Assembly: GCA_964036665.1 (NCBI GenBank)
Contig: OZ038527.1
Location: 5,766,001 to 5,830,000 of the forward strand
Origin: Gordius sp. MW1
Lineage: Eukaryota; Nematomorpha; Gordioida; Gordea; Gordiidae
DNA length: 64,000 nucleotides
Direction: 5' to 3'
Each line of letters opens with the position of its first letter. The stretch's first letter is position 1. Under the pieces are notes generated by a model, which saw nothing but the letters and a program-made list of their open reading frames with translations, had not been told where the DNA came from and did no database searches. Made by a program: the position numbers and the translations under genes. Shown in pieces: positions 9,341-21,832 of this stretch.

Positions 9341-11879
9341 TTAAATTATTTATATAAATTTGCCAAATTTTAAAGGTGCTTTTCACATTTAAATAAATAA
9401 TTGAGACGAGATACCAATAGTGCTTAAATTATTCTATGAAAAAAGTCAAGCCGTCGAAACCCAGGATTATTTCGCAAAATAAATATTAAAAAGATATCAA
9501 TTTTAAGGGTACCCCGATTCTTTTATCATAGTAAGACTTTAGAAACCAAGATTAAAGAGTAGAATGTGTTTCGGGAAAAACTAATTTAAAAAGCACAGAT
9601 AACCAACTTGAAAATCTCTATGTTGTTTGAACAAAATTTAGCAAAATTTTCTCAATTTTCTAAAATATATGAGTGAGGAAATATTACAACAAATTCGAAC
9701 AAAGCCGTTTTTCTAAAAATAAGAAATACTTCATGAACGCAATTATTCAATATAATGATTATTATCTATCAAAATTACTATTCGTGGTAGAAGATTACAT
9801 AAACGTAAAAGACTGTCAAGAAGCTTAAATTGAAGGGTATATCAATTTCGACAACTGCTTTTAATAACTTTTTAGCAATGTATTTAAAAAGGGGACGTTA
9901 TAGCTTCACACGGTCTAGTGATTTCAAAGTTATAATTTAAACATGAAAATGTTTAAAAAAATATGTTATATTCTGAGTATCATGCCTATTTAAGATAAAA
10001 TTTTAATAAAAATTTCTATATTTTAATATTATTATTTTCCAGGAAACCCTAAATAATGGGTTGCTTTTAGAGGTTTAGAGGGGGCTAGAGGTTACCCTTC
10101 CAAATTGTCTAAAATACCTAACGCCCGAATTAAATATTTGAATGTTTTCAAAACATTCTTTTAGAACACTGTTAATACATATTGAAACCTCTCGAATTGC
10201 GTGTGTTATAAATTGTAAGCTTGAAAATATTTTAAAATAGGATATAAACGATTGATTAGTAATATGCAAAGTAAATTTACAAAGTTAACGCTGCCCACTT
10301 GTTATGTCAATTCATAACTAATTAAAAAGCCAAGAGCAAGACTGTGCTGAAAGATTTTTATAATAAGTTGTAATTCTATATATTTATTTGCGATTATTTA
10401 TTAAATTCCGTTTCACGCAAAATATTTTTAAGATGGGAACATTTATGAATAAGACTATTCTATGATCAATTCCAGTCTATTGAAATTTTAACATGCTAAG
10501 GTTGGGTCTAATTTAACTTGTTTTTAACTAAATGCATAACTAGTTTTTTGAACATTTAATCTAATTAATTGTAAAATACGAATCTAAACCTATCATGTAG
10601 TAAAATCATTCATTTGGCTAAAAAATTATTTTTTATGTATGTTTGCCTTCCCTCGAGAGGTTAGCAAGTGCAATCTAATGTTAAGTCCCTTCGTACGCCA
10701 AATGGCGCACTAGGCCGCATTATTAATAGCGTGTGTAATTAATTGTTCCTGCAACAAATTCAGTTAATGGCATGTAGTCTATAAATTTGAAAGTCTCGTA
10801 GGTGTCAATCTTGTGCGAAGTCGTAAAACAGAGAAGAGAAAGCATGTGTCCCTAATGAAAGCCTAAAATCGTATAATTCGCACATTCTCTCCACAATTCC
10901 CTATTGTGCCTAAAAGCCAGCATTAAATTCAGGTTCAGGCTAAGTGTTTGCATGTCGTGAAAGACCTTTTAAGGCCAGTTACCTTTGCACGTAAGACCCT
11001 TAAGGAGAAGGACACTAAAATACGGAATTGAGGTCATAGCGAACACTTTTAGAGACTCATTTATTGATTAGTGGGAGGATTTTACAGCGCATTTATAAAT
11101 TTTCGTTATTATCGTATTAGGAAAGAAAATTAGGCACGCAATGCATATAGATTTGTTGACTTGCAGCTTTTTTCAGGCTGTTAGATCTACCCAGGTTTAC
11201 AACCGTAGAAAAAAATTACTTTCAAAATTGTTGGCGAGTATGAAGCGCCATTAGCGTGATCTTCAAATTACTCGACGAAAGTAACTTTGACTCCACATCA
11301 ACTTCAGTGCAAATCTCCGCTGTTAGATTGCCCAAGTGTATATAGTTAATACGCATGAACAAATGTAACAAATTGACACCAATCATCTAGTTATCAGCTG
11401 TTCATTATCCACCTTTTTACAATTGAGGTGAGTCCTTATTTACAATATATAGGCTGATAATCATAAAATTTAACCCTGTTTATTGAAAATTGTTTTTTTA
11501 ATTTTTTAACGTATTTTAAATGTTTGATATTGCAAATTCTTAAAGTATCTATTAATTTCTCATTAAATGTGGCTAAAATATGTTTTTTTTACATTTTTGA
11601 ATCGTAGTGGAAACTTTTCGGGGTAAAGGAGCATATAAACGTAAACAACTGTCGGGAAGCTAAAATTGAAGGGTTATCTTCATAAAATCTTTAAAAATGC
11701 TTTTATTCTATAGCAATTTCGGCAAAAGCTTTAATAACTCTACAGCAATAAAGGAAGGCGTTAAAACTTCGCACGCACCCCTTTACAGCATCTCGTTGCA
11801 AAAAGATGTGAATTTCTAACAAATTCGACAAAATTTGAACCTTTCACATTATGTTTTTTGCAAAATAATGTAATTACTT
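9341..11879. other. AT-rich intergenic region upstream of MCU
   Basis: No gene could be supported. A 120-bp segment (cataaacgtaaaagactgtcaagaagcttaaattgaaggg) at about 9798-9915 recurs, diverged, at about 11633-11780. The region near 10640-11340 has somewhat higher complexity and could hold 5' untranslated or regulatory sequence of MCU (inference). Confidence 0.4.
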
Positions 11880-14800
11880 ATGTTAAGCTTATTTAGAAAT
11901 TTGCACTTGCTTAAACATGAGGGACACACTCTCAAAAAGTGTTTTAGAGAGTTTTTGAGAGCGCGCGACACGTATTGTTTTAAAGCTTCCTGCCGCTTTC
12001 AAGGTAGGTATGAATTACAATTAACCTCCCCGAGGGCATTTACAATAGTAATCGAAAAAATCCTGGTTTAAGTTTTTTCCAGCCTTGTTAATTACCAAAA
12101 CCAAAATAATTATTTTCAGTGGTTTTATATAAAATTAATTTTTTGTTAAAACATCAATCTTTTCATCGATAGAAAAATTGCTACGTTTTCATGACGATTA
12201 TCATATTAACTTGTACTAATGTTGTAAGGAAGGACTCAATTAAAAATTATGACCTGGGGATATCTCCTTTAGCATAACTCATGAAAGAAACATATTGGAA
12301 TGATAAAGATTAGAGTAAAACAAGATCCATGATAGATATTTTTTATGATAAACTTTCACGTAAAGGCGTTACAAAAAAGTTAATTTTCTTTTGTACCTTT
12401 AAATTATAACAAATATTCCTTCAAAAATTGGTCATTTTCATAATTTTCAACTTTAAGAACGAAATTGCGGTTAAAATAAAGCGCCCCCGGGCATATGTGC
12501 ATCAACGAGAACTGGAGTGATTATTGATTAAGATTTTGGTAACTTCCAAGGCTTCTTCTTACATACGCTTTTACAAAAGGTTGAAAATTTTATAAATTCA
12601 GAGGTTGTTTAAATAAAGTTCGCGGGTATGTTCAGAAACGCATCGATTTTTACCATGCGTTTCAAATATATATTTGAAATAAAATTTATGCTTTGTTTTA
12701 TATTACATTGTAGTTTTAAAAAGTTCATATGCCCTGATTTGCCTCAAAATTTTAAATTACCTATGTTGAGTTGTCGTTTAAACTATGGATAAAACGCAAG
12801 TTTAATTGAAGAATTGTTCAAAATAGTCTTGATAAAATTGAACATCTTGTATAAAGAGTGCATGACGAGGTCATTGGTAATGTCATCCCGCTTTTGGATT
12901 ACCTGGTGTCGCGGTGCGCCTTTAATATTTCCCGGACGACCTTATTGCTTATCGACTACCGATGTCATATCCACCGCTAAAGAGGGTATAATATTTTATT
13001 GATCGTTTGTTTAAAAAAAATAATAAAACGTCTTAAACTATTTTGTCACGCAAAATTTTTTACTTTGATTCAAAGAAATAAATATCTTGGTTAAAATATG
13101 CGCTTTAAGGACCACCTAAAACCATGTTCGTTGACCAAACATTTTTATATTGCTATTAGATTATCAGCTCGCTAAATATTCAAGAAAATTAGGGATATCT
13201 AGATTAAGTGTTAATTCACACACAAAAATTTGTATAAAGTGTAAAACTTCCGAAGATATGATAAAATAAATTTTTGATATTTAGAATAAAACATTTTGTT
13301 TTAAAGATATCTCTTATCTAAATGATGCCTAGAGATATAATTAAATATAAAGTTAAATGTTACATACTAAAGCGTTTCGTAATTTTGAGCTAGGAAATAA
13401 GTATTAAACAAAAATAATATTTACAAACTCCCTTTTTTACAATGTAAGAATGGTAAAGTGAAATGTGTGTGTTCACAGAAATGACGCACCACGGGTGTTA
13501 AAAGGAAATTTTAAAGTGCCACTTTCATTGAGGGTTATTATAGCTAGATGGAGTCAATGGGGGACAAACGACTTCACCTAAATTTTTTTTACAAAATTAT
13601 GAAAAAATTTCAAAATCATTATGAACCTAAGCCCATCCATATTTATAATGATTTCTACGATCGCTATAAATAAAAATTACTAGTTAAGGGCGTCGCTCCA
13701 TATTTATTACAGAGGTTTACGTAAAAACTCGTAATGGGTTACCCTACCTACCCCTGCCTTTGCCAAGGCGGAGCGAGGTTTGTGAGTTTTACCTGAAACC
13801 CTTTTCACAAAACGTGTCCGATCTTATCAGCCAAATCCGGTACGAAGATCCTGCTATCACTAAATTAGCCCTCTATTCCACAGGTAGTAAAATCGATAAA
13901 TAGTTCCTATTTTCACATAGTAACTCGACACCGTTCTTTCATGTTAACCTTGACTTGTTTTTTATACAAAATTTTATCAACTTTTTATTTATAACATTTT
14001 TCATGTAATGCATTTTTAATTTCCCCTTATTGATTGTGATTCTAATCTTAAACTTTAATGAGTCTTGCGCGATTTTTTTAGAATAAATCACTATTTTTTA
14101 GAAATAACAGTTTTAAAGGAAATAATCGACTCTTTGTCGTGTTAACCCACAGGAAAATTTCGCCATTACATAAACTCTCGACCTGTAAATATAGGGCCAA
14201 CGTTTAAAATATGTGTAATTTAAATCAAAGATGGGATCTATTATGCTTGACCCTGCATTTACTAGTAAATAAAATTATAAAAATATTGTTTGCTTAAATA
14301 TAAACATAAATCATTTTAATTTAGTGAAAAATTATTGATATTAATTATGTCGTATGAAGTTTAGCTGGTAATAGAATTTCGCATGGCACCTCAATAGACA
14401 CGGTTTTACAGGATGTGTTCTACATAGCTCTGGATACGGTAGTTTATAAAGTTGGCAAATCAACTTTTATTTCGGAATCTTTGGGTATTTTAAAAACAAC
14501 AATACACATTTTAGAGAAAGAAAGCTTCTAAAGCCTTCTAGATCTATCTTTATAAAGGTGTCATTTTTAAATGAGGTTCACTATTCTTTTAAAACATTTA
14601 GGAAATTACTAATCTGACTTAAACTTTAAAAATTATGTGTCAATAGGTTGATAATCTAAAGGTTATTCTAGGTCAATCTCAATTAAATTAAAGCTCAAGA
14701 CTGAACATTTATAACAAAGCGATAGATAATTTTAAGACATTTTTATTTAAAAATACAAGATAAATTAAAAAAAAACAATCATAATCATGCCTACAATCAC

Positions 14801-17452
14801 AATAAAACATCTTATTTGCACGTTCTGAATATTATGCATTGCAAGAGGATATACCTAAAATTTGAACTTTTAAAAAATTATTTATATAAATTAAGTAGTA
14901 CATGGGCGTAGCCAGGGTTGGAACTGAAGGGGGGCAATATTGCTTTAGGGACGGGCAAAATGTATTTTTTAAAATTTAAGCCTTGCTTAATTTTGACGAA
15001 TTTCTGGATTTAGAAGGGGCAGCCGCCCCTCCCTGCCACCCCTGGCTACACTTATTAAGTTTTATATTGATTAGAGACCATCAGATTTATTAAACCGTTA
15101 CTAATGTTTTTTAGGAAATATGTATTTTTAACTAATAATAAACACATTTATTTAAATTTAGATCAGTTGATGGAAAATCGAGTCATAGAGATTCGTTCTT
15201 TAGTCAACGATCTTTACATGCACATGAATTTGGACACGTACGTCTCGATGAAAATCAAAAAATTACAACTCAAGCTCATGCACCTTCGATCAGACATTCA
15301 ACCCCTAGAAGAGGTAGCACAAAATTTAGGCATGTTATTTATAATTAATGTGTAGGCGGGCACTCTACTTTTTGCAAAGCACGGGCCCAGCCTTAACCCT
15401 TCCCGAAAAAATCCTTTTAGATTTTGCTGCTTAATAAAAGCAAATATTTTGTCGATAATAAAACAAAAAGTTCAATAATAATCATTGTTAAAAAATCATC
15501 AGTCTCAAACGGATTCAGTTTAACCTTCACTTAGCGCACTCGTGTTCCTGCATAAACCATTTATTATATATCATATATAACTGGAAACTGTAAGCAAGGT
15601 TTATTTTATTTTATAAATTTTTTTAGTTTTGTTAACTTTCAACCTTATTAAAAACTAAAAACTCCCGAGATCCACTTAATTCATTAGAGTTCTAATAATA
15701 AATAATAATAATTAAATTATTATTTTTATAAAATATAATAAACATCACAAAGGACAACATTTAATATGCAATAAAATACAAAATTATAAACACAATTTAA
15801 ATTTAGCGGGCCAGAGTCGGGCCTAGCTAGGCCGGGTGGAGCCGGTTTGGTTGCCTTAAAGCCCGTCCAAACCCGACCCTTAATTTTTTTAAAGGTCCAT
15901 CCATACCCGGCACGTTTAGAGGCTATCCGCAGGCCGAAATTTTATATTAACCTTGGCGATGTCAACTATATTTGCTCTCATAAAGTTTACAATTCAACCG
16001 CCTAATTTAGTTCATTATTAATTAGGCAAAAGCTAAAATTGAAAATGGATCATTACGCAACGCGTCAATACTCTCCTGGTTCGGTTTGGGTCTGATGGGA
16101 TTCCAGTTTGGATTATTAGCAAGATTAACATGGTGGGACCTGTCGTGGGATTTTGTGGAACCATTTACTTACTTCATAACATATGGCACATTAGTCGCTA
16201 TGTATGCCTATTTCGTTCTCATGAAACAGGTAAAACTCAACATCGTTATTAATGCAGCGTTCTAACACCTATGGCCCAAGGGCCAAATTGTTTCCCATTT
16301 ACTAATTTTAATGAGAGAAGGCTGGTTTAATTTAGCCATTGGTTTTATTTTAACTGTATTGGGATGATGAGGGAAGTCTTTAATATTTCCAAACATCTAT
16401 TAAATTAAACCTCTTAACTAAATTAATCTACATGGTCCATCATCAATAGGGTACCCCAATATACATTTTAAAGTAAGTTTTGATAATCCGTAGTGGGCTG
16501 TTTGATGTAAACAAAAATAAGTCGATATGGAATGTGCTTAACAGTGTACAAATATGGTAAAGTTTCCAAGTTATGACGACAATAAATCCATCTCAACTTC
16601 TATGAGCCTGCTATCCATCCATGCCGACTTTTGCTCTTCCTTTTTACTTCTCTTATATTCATCGTACTAACCCTCAAAACTCCTCCTCCCACTCTCTACT
16701 ACCCTCCCTATAAGGTCAACCCGACTAAAGACAAATTAAGAGCCAGGTCGAGTTGTCTATAATAGGGGTTATTGGTGGTTTCCCAAGGAAAGATTGCATA
16801 TTCTACCTGTTTCAATTCAAAAGGTAAAGTTTCAAAATATAAACTTCACCAATTGCCACCAAACCTTCACCATTTCAAATTTGTCCGTTTTAATGCGCAT
16901 GCGTATGCATTTAACAGACCAATCAGATAGCTGCGCATTTTAATAATGCGCATGCGTATGCATTTAACAATTATTGCTGCACTCTAAAACTTTAAGGGAC
17001 AGCAGGGTTAAGGTTCAGGGTAGTGTTTTAGGTTAGCGTTTTAGGTTAGGGTTATTTGAGATTTAATTTTCAGCATTTTGGGCTGTGGCATTTTGAACCC
17101 AATTCGTTTATCTTTTGCAACTTTATCTTATGTACCGGAATCATTCTACCTTGACTTATTTTTACATATATTTGTGAAATATCCGTATTTCAAATAAAAA
17201 TTTTTTTCTTTTTAATAATTATATTTTGTTAATACATAGGAATACAATTATCCAGCATTCGTGGAACGCATATTTCTCATCTTATTTTACAAAGGAGTTA
17301 ACAAAACCAAATTCGATGTAAAGGCTTACAATACTTTGAAGGAGCAAATTATAGAGACGCAAAATAAAATAGAAATTTTGTCAAAAACGATTGAAAATTT
17401 CAGTGAAATGAATAATGCACTTAGCGACTCCCACTTAAAAAGACGAGAATAA
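11880..17452 (+). CDS. MCU: Mitochondrial calcium uniporter, six exons, about 330 aa
   Basis: This is the pore-forming subunit of the calcium channel of the inner mitochondrial membrane. I assembled exons 11880-12003, 13713-13883, 14443-14484, 15075-15313, 16026-16229 and 17240-17452. Junction phases fit and the total is 331 codons with stop. Exon 1 is a basic leader (MLSLFRNLHLLK...) suited to mitochondrial import. Exon 2 has the N-terminal domain signature TRNGLPYLPLPLPRR. Exon 3 gives KVGKSTFISESL. Exon 4 has NDLY and the coiled region to PLEE. Exon 5 (residues 193-260) has TM1, the filter WDFVEP at 233-238 and TM2 FITYGTLVAMYAYFV. Exon 6 has EYNYP and FYKGVNKTKFDVKAYNTLKE. The family filter is WDIMEP; here it is D234-F-V-E237 with both acids kept. 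R225 is kept, and the usual Glu before the filter is Asp230. The exon 3 acceptor and exon 4 5' boundary are the least certain. Possible poly(A) signals AATAAA follow near 17550 and 17600. Confidence 0.88.
12004..13712. other. MCU intron 1
   Basis: This AT-rich 1.7-kb intron runs between a good donor (AAG|GTAGGT) and acceptor (TTATTACAG). The only longer ORF (12814-13002) resembles nothing I know and sits out of phase with MCU, so I do not call it. Confidence 0.6.
14901..15052. mobile_element. CATGGGCGTAGCC MITE in MCU intron 3
   Basis: It begins CATGGGCGTAGCCAGG, contains aggggcagccgcccctccctg and ends with a decayed CCTGGCTACACTT. It is a member of the family with 8-bp duplications seen at 30182, 46478, 51177, 52735 and elsewhere. 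It lies only about 20 bp upstream of the proposed exon 4 acceptor. Confidence 0.75.
15785..15945. mobile_element. Decayed GGCCCGG hAT-like remnant in MCU intron 4
   Basis: GC-rich blocks (gcgggccagagtcgggcctagctaggccggg, aaagcccgtccaaacccgaccc) match the subterminal part of the 5832-7193 element. No ends or target duplication can be recognised. Confidence 0.5.
16230..17239. other. MCU intron 5 with a short duplicated motif
   Basis: The 1-kb intron contains AATGCGCATGCGTATGCATT twice (about 16893 and 16944), separated by about 30 bp. Further along are GGTTAGCGTTTTAGGTTAGGG-like repeats. No coding signal is seen. Confidence 0.45.
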
Positions 17453-18140
17453 AATCTCTAAATTGTGATATTCTAGTCTGAACTTAAAAAACGAGCTATT
17501 TATGATCGCTATTATTTAATAAGATATTGACAATTTGTCTAATAAGACTAAATAAATAAGTTAATCAAAATAATTGAATTTACATAATAATGTCCCAATA
17601 AAATGAACAACGAAACTTAGTTATCAAATATGCGACCACAAATATTGACTTTGATTCCATCCCGTCATCTGATAAATGAATCATGATAAAAAATAAGTTT
17701 TTAATTTTTCCAAAAGCCCATAGATTTTGGGATCTTTTTAACGTTTTTTAAGCTAAATTAACACTCCATTAAATTTATTTGTATTAATAGTTACAATACC
17801 CTATAGATCTCAAATTAGAACCCCTCCGCTCATCGAAATTCCTTTTAGAGATTGCACAGGCAGGCCCGGCCCGCTCGTGGGTACAAACGGGCCTAAATTG
17901 CCTAAAAAAATTAGGGACGGGCCTAGCAGTGTGTAAAACGGGTTCGGATGGGCCGACCTTCTAAAAATGGCCCGTTCTAATTCATCTCACTATTCATGGG
18001 AAAACGGAGTACATTAGAGTAGACAATGTTTACTAACATCACTTTTTCTCCATCTCCTCCACTCCCACCCCTATCCCATTTGCTTGGCTAGATACGGGCG
18101 GGATTAGAAGAGAAGGGGATTCTTAATAGAATTATATAAC
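17453..18140. other. Intergenic, with hAT-like and foldback remnants
   Basis: MCU 3' flanking sequence comes first. At about 17853-17985 is a decayed GGCCCGG element (TTAGAGATTGCACAGGCAGG to GGCCCGTTCTAA). At 18010-18130 is a relative of the foldback MITE at 437-640. Confidence 0.55.
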
Positions 18141-18411
18141 ACTAGTCAACAAATAATGGTCTTGTGTAAATAACCGGGAAACGGTTAACATATTCCGATA
18201 GAGTTTTTTGTGGTGAACACAAATATGTTTTTTGTTTTTTTTTCCTATACGTCAAGTTTTTTAGATATTTCGATTCAAAGTTGCGAAAATGACCGTTTTC
18301 GACCCTTTTCGACGCTCCATAGAGCGATATTGAATAGCTAAAAAAAATAATTTAACCTCTAAGTGGTAGAACCAACTTAGGGTAAAACATTGAAAAATGA
18401 TTTTTTCCCCT

Positions 18412-18990
18412 ATTAATTGCTATGCAATTTATGGGCTCGTTTTTGGTTGTCCGTCGTCCGTCGTCCGTCGTCCACCAAGTTATTGGCGCCAGCTTTGTGA
18501 CCTGGATATCCCGGGTTCAAGCCAGGGAGAGGATGAATTTTTTTTTGAATTTTTTTAAATTAAATTAATATTTTGTTCTTTTTAATACCATTTGACCATC
18601 CGCTGGCTACTGACCAATGCAAAAAATGACCATTGGCCAAATAAAGCGAAATTTTTAATTGTATATGCAATTTATGGTATTTTTTCGTCTTTGAATAGGT
18701 TAACATTGATAATTACCCTATGCCCTTTCCTACTAGGGCCTACGCCTCTACTGATATGGGTCCCTGTGCCCCTTACCAAAGCCTATGCCTTTACTGATAT
18801 GAGTCCCTGTGCCCCTTACCAAACCCTATGCCTTTACTAATGTGGGTTCGAATCCCGGAGAGGGCAAAATTTTTATTTATTTTTTAAATTAAATTAATAT
18901 ATTGTTCTTGTTAATACCATTGATAATGTGACCTTTTGGCCGTCCGCTGGCTACTGACCAATGAAAAAAATGACCATTGGCCAAAGTATA
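18412..18990 (+). mobile_element. Two SINE-like copies behind the dyad motif
   Basis: It starts with AATTGCTATGCAATTTATGG and GTCCGTCGTCC repeats. A head with GACCTGGATATCCCGGGTTC follows at about 18500-18535, then the common body and a hairpin unit. A second head repeats cctatgcctttactgatatg before GGGTTCGAATCCCGGAGAGG at about 18845. Only B-box/T-arm-like parts are clear. Confidence 0.65.
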
Positions 18991-19194
18991 AATCGTAATT
19001 TTTTTTTCGTTTTTGAATTGGTTAACACTGATAATTACCCTATGCCCTCCCCTACAAGGGTCAATGTTTCATTATCTATATATTGTCACGCGTGTCTTGC
19101 ACCGAATGTCTTGTCACGCATCGAATGTCTTCTCACGCTGTTTACTTTTAATTTTAATTAATTTAACTAGTTTGTGGGTTCGAATCCCGGAGTT

Positions 19195-19985
19195 TTTTTT
19201 AACTCTTATGATTGTTCTTGTTACTACCATTGATAATAAGACTTTTTGGCCGTCCGCTGGCTGCTGACCAATGGAAAAAAATGACCATTGGCCAAAATGT
19301 GTATCAAAATTATTTTTTTCGTTTTTTTTGACTATTATGATTGTTCCTGTTACTACCATTGCTATTGTGACTTTTTGGCCGTCCGTTGGCTGCTGACCAA
19401 TGGAAAAAAATGACCATTGACCAAAATGTGATTCGAAATTTTTTTTTTCGTTTTTTTTGACTATTATGAATTTATATCCACTTTTACCGTGTCCTGGCTG
19501 CTGACCAATGGAAAAAAATGACCATTGGCCAAAATGTGATTCGAAATTTTTTTTTCGTTTTTTTTGACTCTTATGAATTTATATCCACTTTTACCGAGTC
19601 CTGGCTGCTGACCAATGGAAAAAAATGACCATTGGCCAAAATGTGATTCGAAAATTTTTTTTTGTTTTTTTGACTCTTATGAATTTATATCCACTTTTAC
19701 CGTGTCCTGGCTGCTGACCAATGGAAAAAAATGACCATTGGCCAAATTGTGAATCGAAATTTTTTTTCCGTTTTTTTTGACTCTTATGATTGTTCCTGTT
19801 AATACCATTGTTAGTATGACTTTTTGGCCGTCCGCTGGCTGCTGACCAATGGAAAAAAATGACCATCGGCCAAAGTGAGCATCAAAAATTTTTTTCCGTT
19901 TTTTTGGCTATCATTGACTTATAGAGTATCTGTTGGTACTGACCAATGAAAAAATATGACCATTGGCCAAATTTTATATATAACC
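19195..19985 (+). repeat. Tandem hairpin array, seven units
   Basis: Units of about 105-130 bp each contain ggctgctgaCCAATGG-AAAAAAATGA-CCATTGGCCAAA, then tgtgattcgaaa, a T-run, CGTTTTTTTTGAC and a linker. Two linker types occur: ttgttcctgttactaccattg...ggccgtccg and atttatatccacttttaccgtgtcc. Units with the second linker lie next to each other, which indicates local duplication. Minus-strand ORFs over the array are translations of the repeat. Confidence 0.85.
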
Positions 19986-20699
19986 TAAAAATTTATTATA
20001 GATGGTCTAACAGACAGCCAACTATGTAATATGTATTTTTAACATTATAAATGCATATATATTTTTTTATTGGGTTAATATATTTCATTTAATTAGAATT
20101 TCATAGAAAACCTAAAAAGTAATAGTTAAAAAAATATAGGTATTAGATTCTAATTTACGATACAATATATTGATAGAAACTAACACAAAATTCGAAACCT
20201 CCTTCAAAGGTATAATCATAGCCCGTTCTTTCTAATTAAATTTAATCTACTATTAAACTATTAAAACACGAATTGTACTTTATTAGATGGCGCGCGTAAG
20301 TTTATATAATTAGTAAAATTTTCTACGTGTTATAGATTAGATATTACACCGCACGTGTGGCCGGGAAATGTCCGATATTTTTAAAACGAAAAGGGATTTT
20401 AGGAATCTGAAAAGGCTATTTTACCCCTGGCCGCCCTGGGCACCTACGGGTAAAGTTTCGGGCGAATCGGACAGGTAGTTTCAGAATTTAGCCCTTTTTT
20501 AAAACTAAAAAAAAACTTTTGTTTTTAATTTTTTTTTTACATTAAATTAATATTTTGTTTTTGTTAATACCATTGATAATATGACTTTTTGACCGTCCGC
20601 TGGCTACTGACCGATGAAATATATTAATTTTCTAAACATAAAACAGAACTTTATTATTTCATTATCTATATAAATAACATAATAACTTCTACTATTTTA

Positions 20700-20905
20700 A
20701 TACCAGCATGGTGTGACGGGTTATAGCGCACGGCTTGTAAACAGGGTGACCTGGATATCCCGGGTTCAAGCTCGGGAGAGGGCAAATTTTTTTTTAAATT
20801 AAATTAATATTTTGTTCTTGTTAATATCATTGATAATATGACTTTTTGATCGTCCGCAGGCTACTGACCAATGGAAAAAATGACCATTGGCCAAATAAAT
20901 CGAAT
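20700..20905 (+). mobile_element. tRNA-derived SINE-like copy with the longest head
   Basis: A tRNA-like stretch (ggtgtgacgggttatagcgc ... gtgacctggatatcccgggttcaagctcggg) is followed by GAGGGCA, a T-run, the ttgttcttgttaatatcattgataatatg body and a hairpin unit. GGGTTCAAGCTCGGG fits a B box. The A-box region is weak, so the parental tRNA is uncertain. Confidence 0.65.
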
Positions 20906-20959
20906 TTTTTTCGTTTTTGAATGGGTTAACATTGATAATTACCCTATGCCCTCCCCTAC

Positions 20960-21175
20960 AAGTAATTATTTTGCATTTAATACCCCCCTATAGGCATTCT
21001 CGCCCCTTCCTACCTTTCTCGCCCATAAATTGTATAGCAAATATGCTACGTTTATACGGAGTATAGATGAGTCGTCCCCCCTTCCCTTCCTCTACTCCCC
21101 TTCCCCTCCTCTACTCCCCTTCCCCTACTCCCCTTCCCACGAGGGCCGAAGGCCCGAGTTTTTGTTTTTACTTTT
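20960..21175. repeat. Dispersed pyrimidine-rich repeat, second copy
   Basis: It matches 4790-4975 closely (taccccccctataggcattctcgccccttcc, cccataaattgtatagcaaatatgctacg, tttatacggagtatagatgag), then C/T-rich blocks and gagggccgaaggcccgag. The plus-strand proline/serine-rich ORF is a by-product. Confidence 0.7.
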
Positions 21176-21184
21176 TGATATATA

Positions 21185-21540
21185 TCAAAAATGCAATTAG
21201 TCCCTATGCGAAATCGCGGCTTCCTTTGAGCCTCCCTCCCTCTCTATCTAATTGGCTTATATGCTTATATAACACTATACCCTTAGTGCATGTAAGTGAT
21301 TGATGAGTGTGGTGGGTGCAAGAGTAGTGGGTTAATACGAACTATTCCTACTACTACGCCTGTCATCCTCCCTCTCTACTAGAGGAATAGCTCGTATTAC
21401 GCCACTACTTTTACACACCCACACCCCCACATCATCCATCAATCACTCACATGCACCAAGAGTATAGTGTTATAAACCCAATTAGATAGAGAGGGAGGGA
21501 GGCTCAAAGGATGCCCTTCGCATAGGGACTAATTGACATT
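21185..21540. mobile_element. Foldback MITE with arms of about 130-150 bp
   Basis: The left end AATTAGTCCCTATGCGAA and the right end TTCGCATAGGGACTAATT are inverted copies. The arms continue with CTCCCTCCCTCTCTATCTAATT against its complement, then a stretch around a palindromic centre near 21370. It is non-coding and nested in the 18.1-21.8 kb composite. Confidence 0.8.
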
Positions 21541-21832
21541 CGATATATTGGAAAAAGTAAAAAAAATAGGGGGAAAAAATTATTTTTCAATGTTTTATCC
21601 TAAGTTGGTTCTACCACTTAGAGGTTTAAAAAAAATTTAGCCATTCAATATCGCTCTATTGAGCATCGAAAAGGGTCAAAAACGATCATTTTCGCTACTT
21701 TGAACCGAAATATCTTTAAAACTTGACGTATAGGAAAAAAACGAAAAACATATTTGTGTTCACCACAAAAAACTCTATCGGAATATGTTGACCGTTTCCC
21801 GGTTATTTTTTTTGTTGACCAGTGTAATTAGC

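Larger units (their letters stand above)
18141..21832. mobile_element. Composite repeat bounded by about 270-bp inverted arms
   Basis: The left arm (18141-18412) starts ACTAGTCAACAAATAATGG and contains ACCGGGAAACGGTTAACATATTCCG, then a GTGAACACAAATATG block and CTCTAAGTGGTAGAACCAACTTAG. The right arm (about 21565-21832) is its inverted copy and ends GTTGACCAGTGT. Between them lie SINE-like copies, the tandem hairpin array, a pyrimidine-rich repeat and a foldback element. No clear target duplication or transposase was found, so it may be one large element filled with others, or two separate inverted copies. Confidence 0.6.

Noticed and set aside
12814..13002. ORF in MCU intron 1 as a missing MCU exon
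   Set aside because: Its sequence does not resemble any part of MCU. Exon 1 and exon 2 already join in phase and continue the protein.
14411..14442. Upstream acceptor GGTTTTACAG for MCU exon 3
   Set aside because: It has the better pyrimidine tract, but the required phase meets an in-frame stop. Starting at 14443 keeps the frame and matches the family.
17010..17060. GGTTAGGG-like repeats as telomeric sequence
   Set aside because: Only a few irregular units inside an MCU intron; not a telomere tract.
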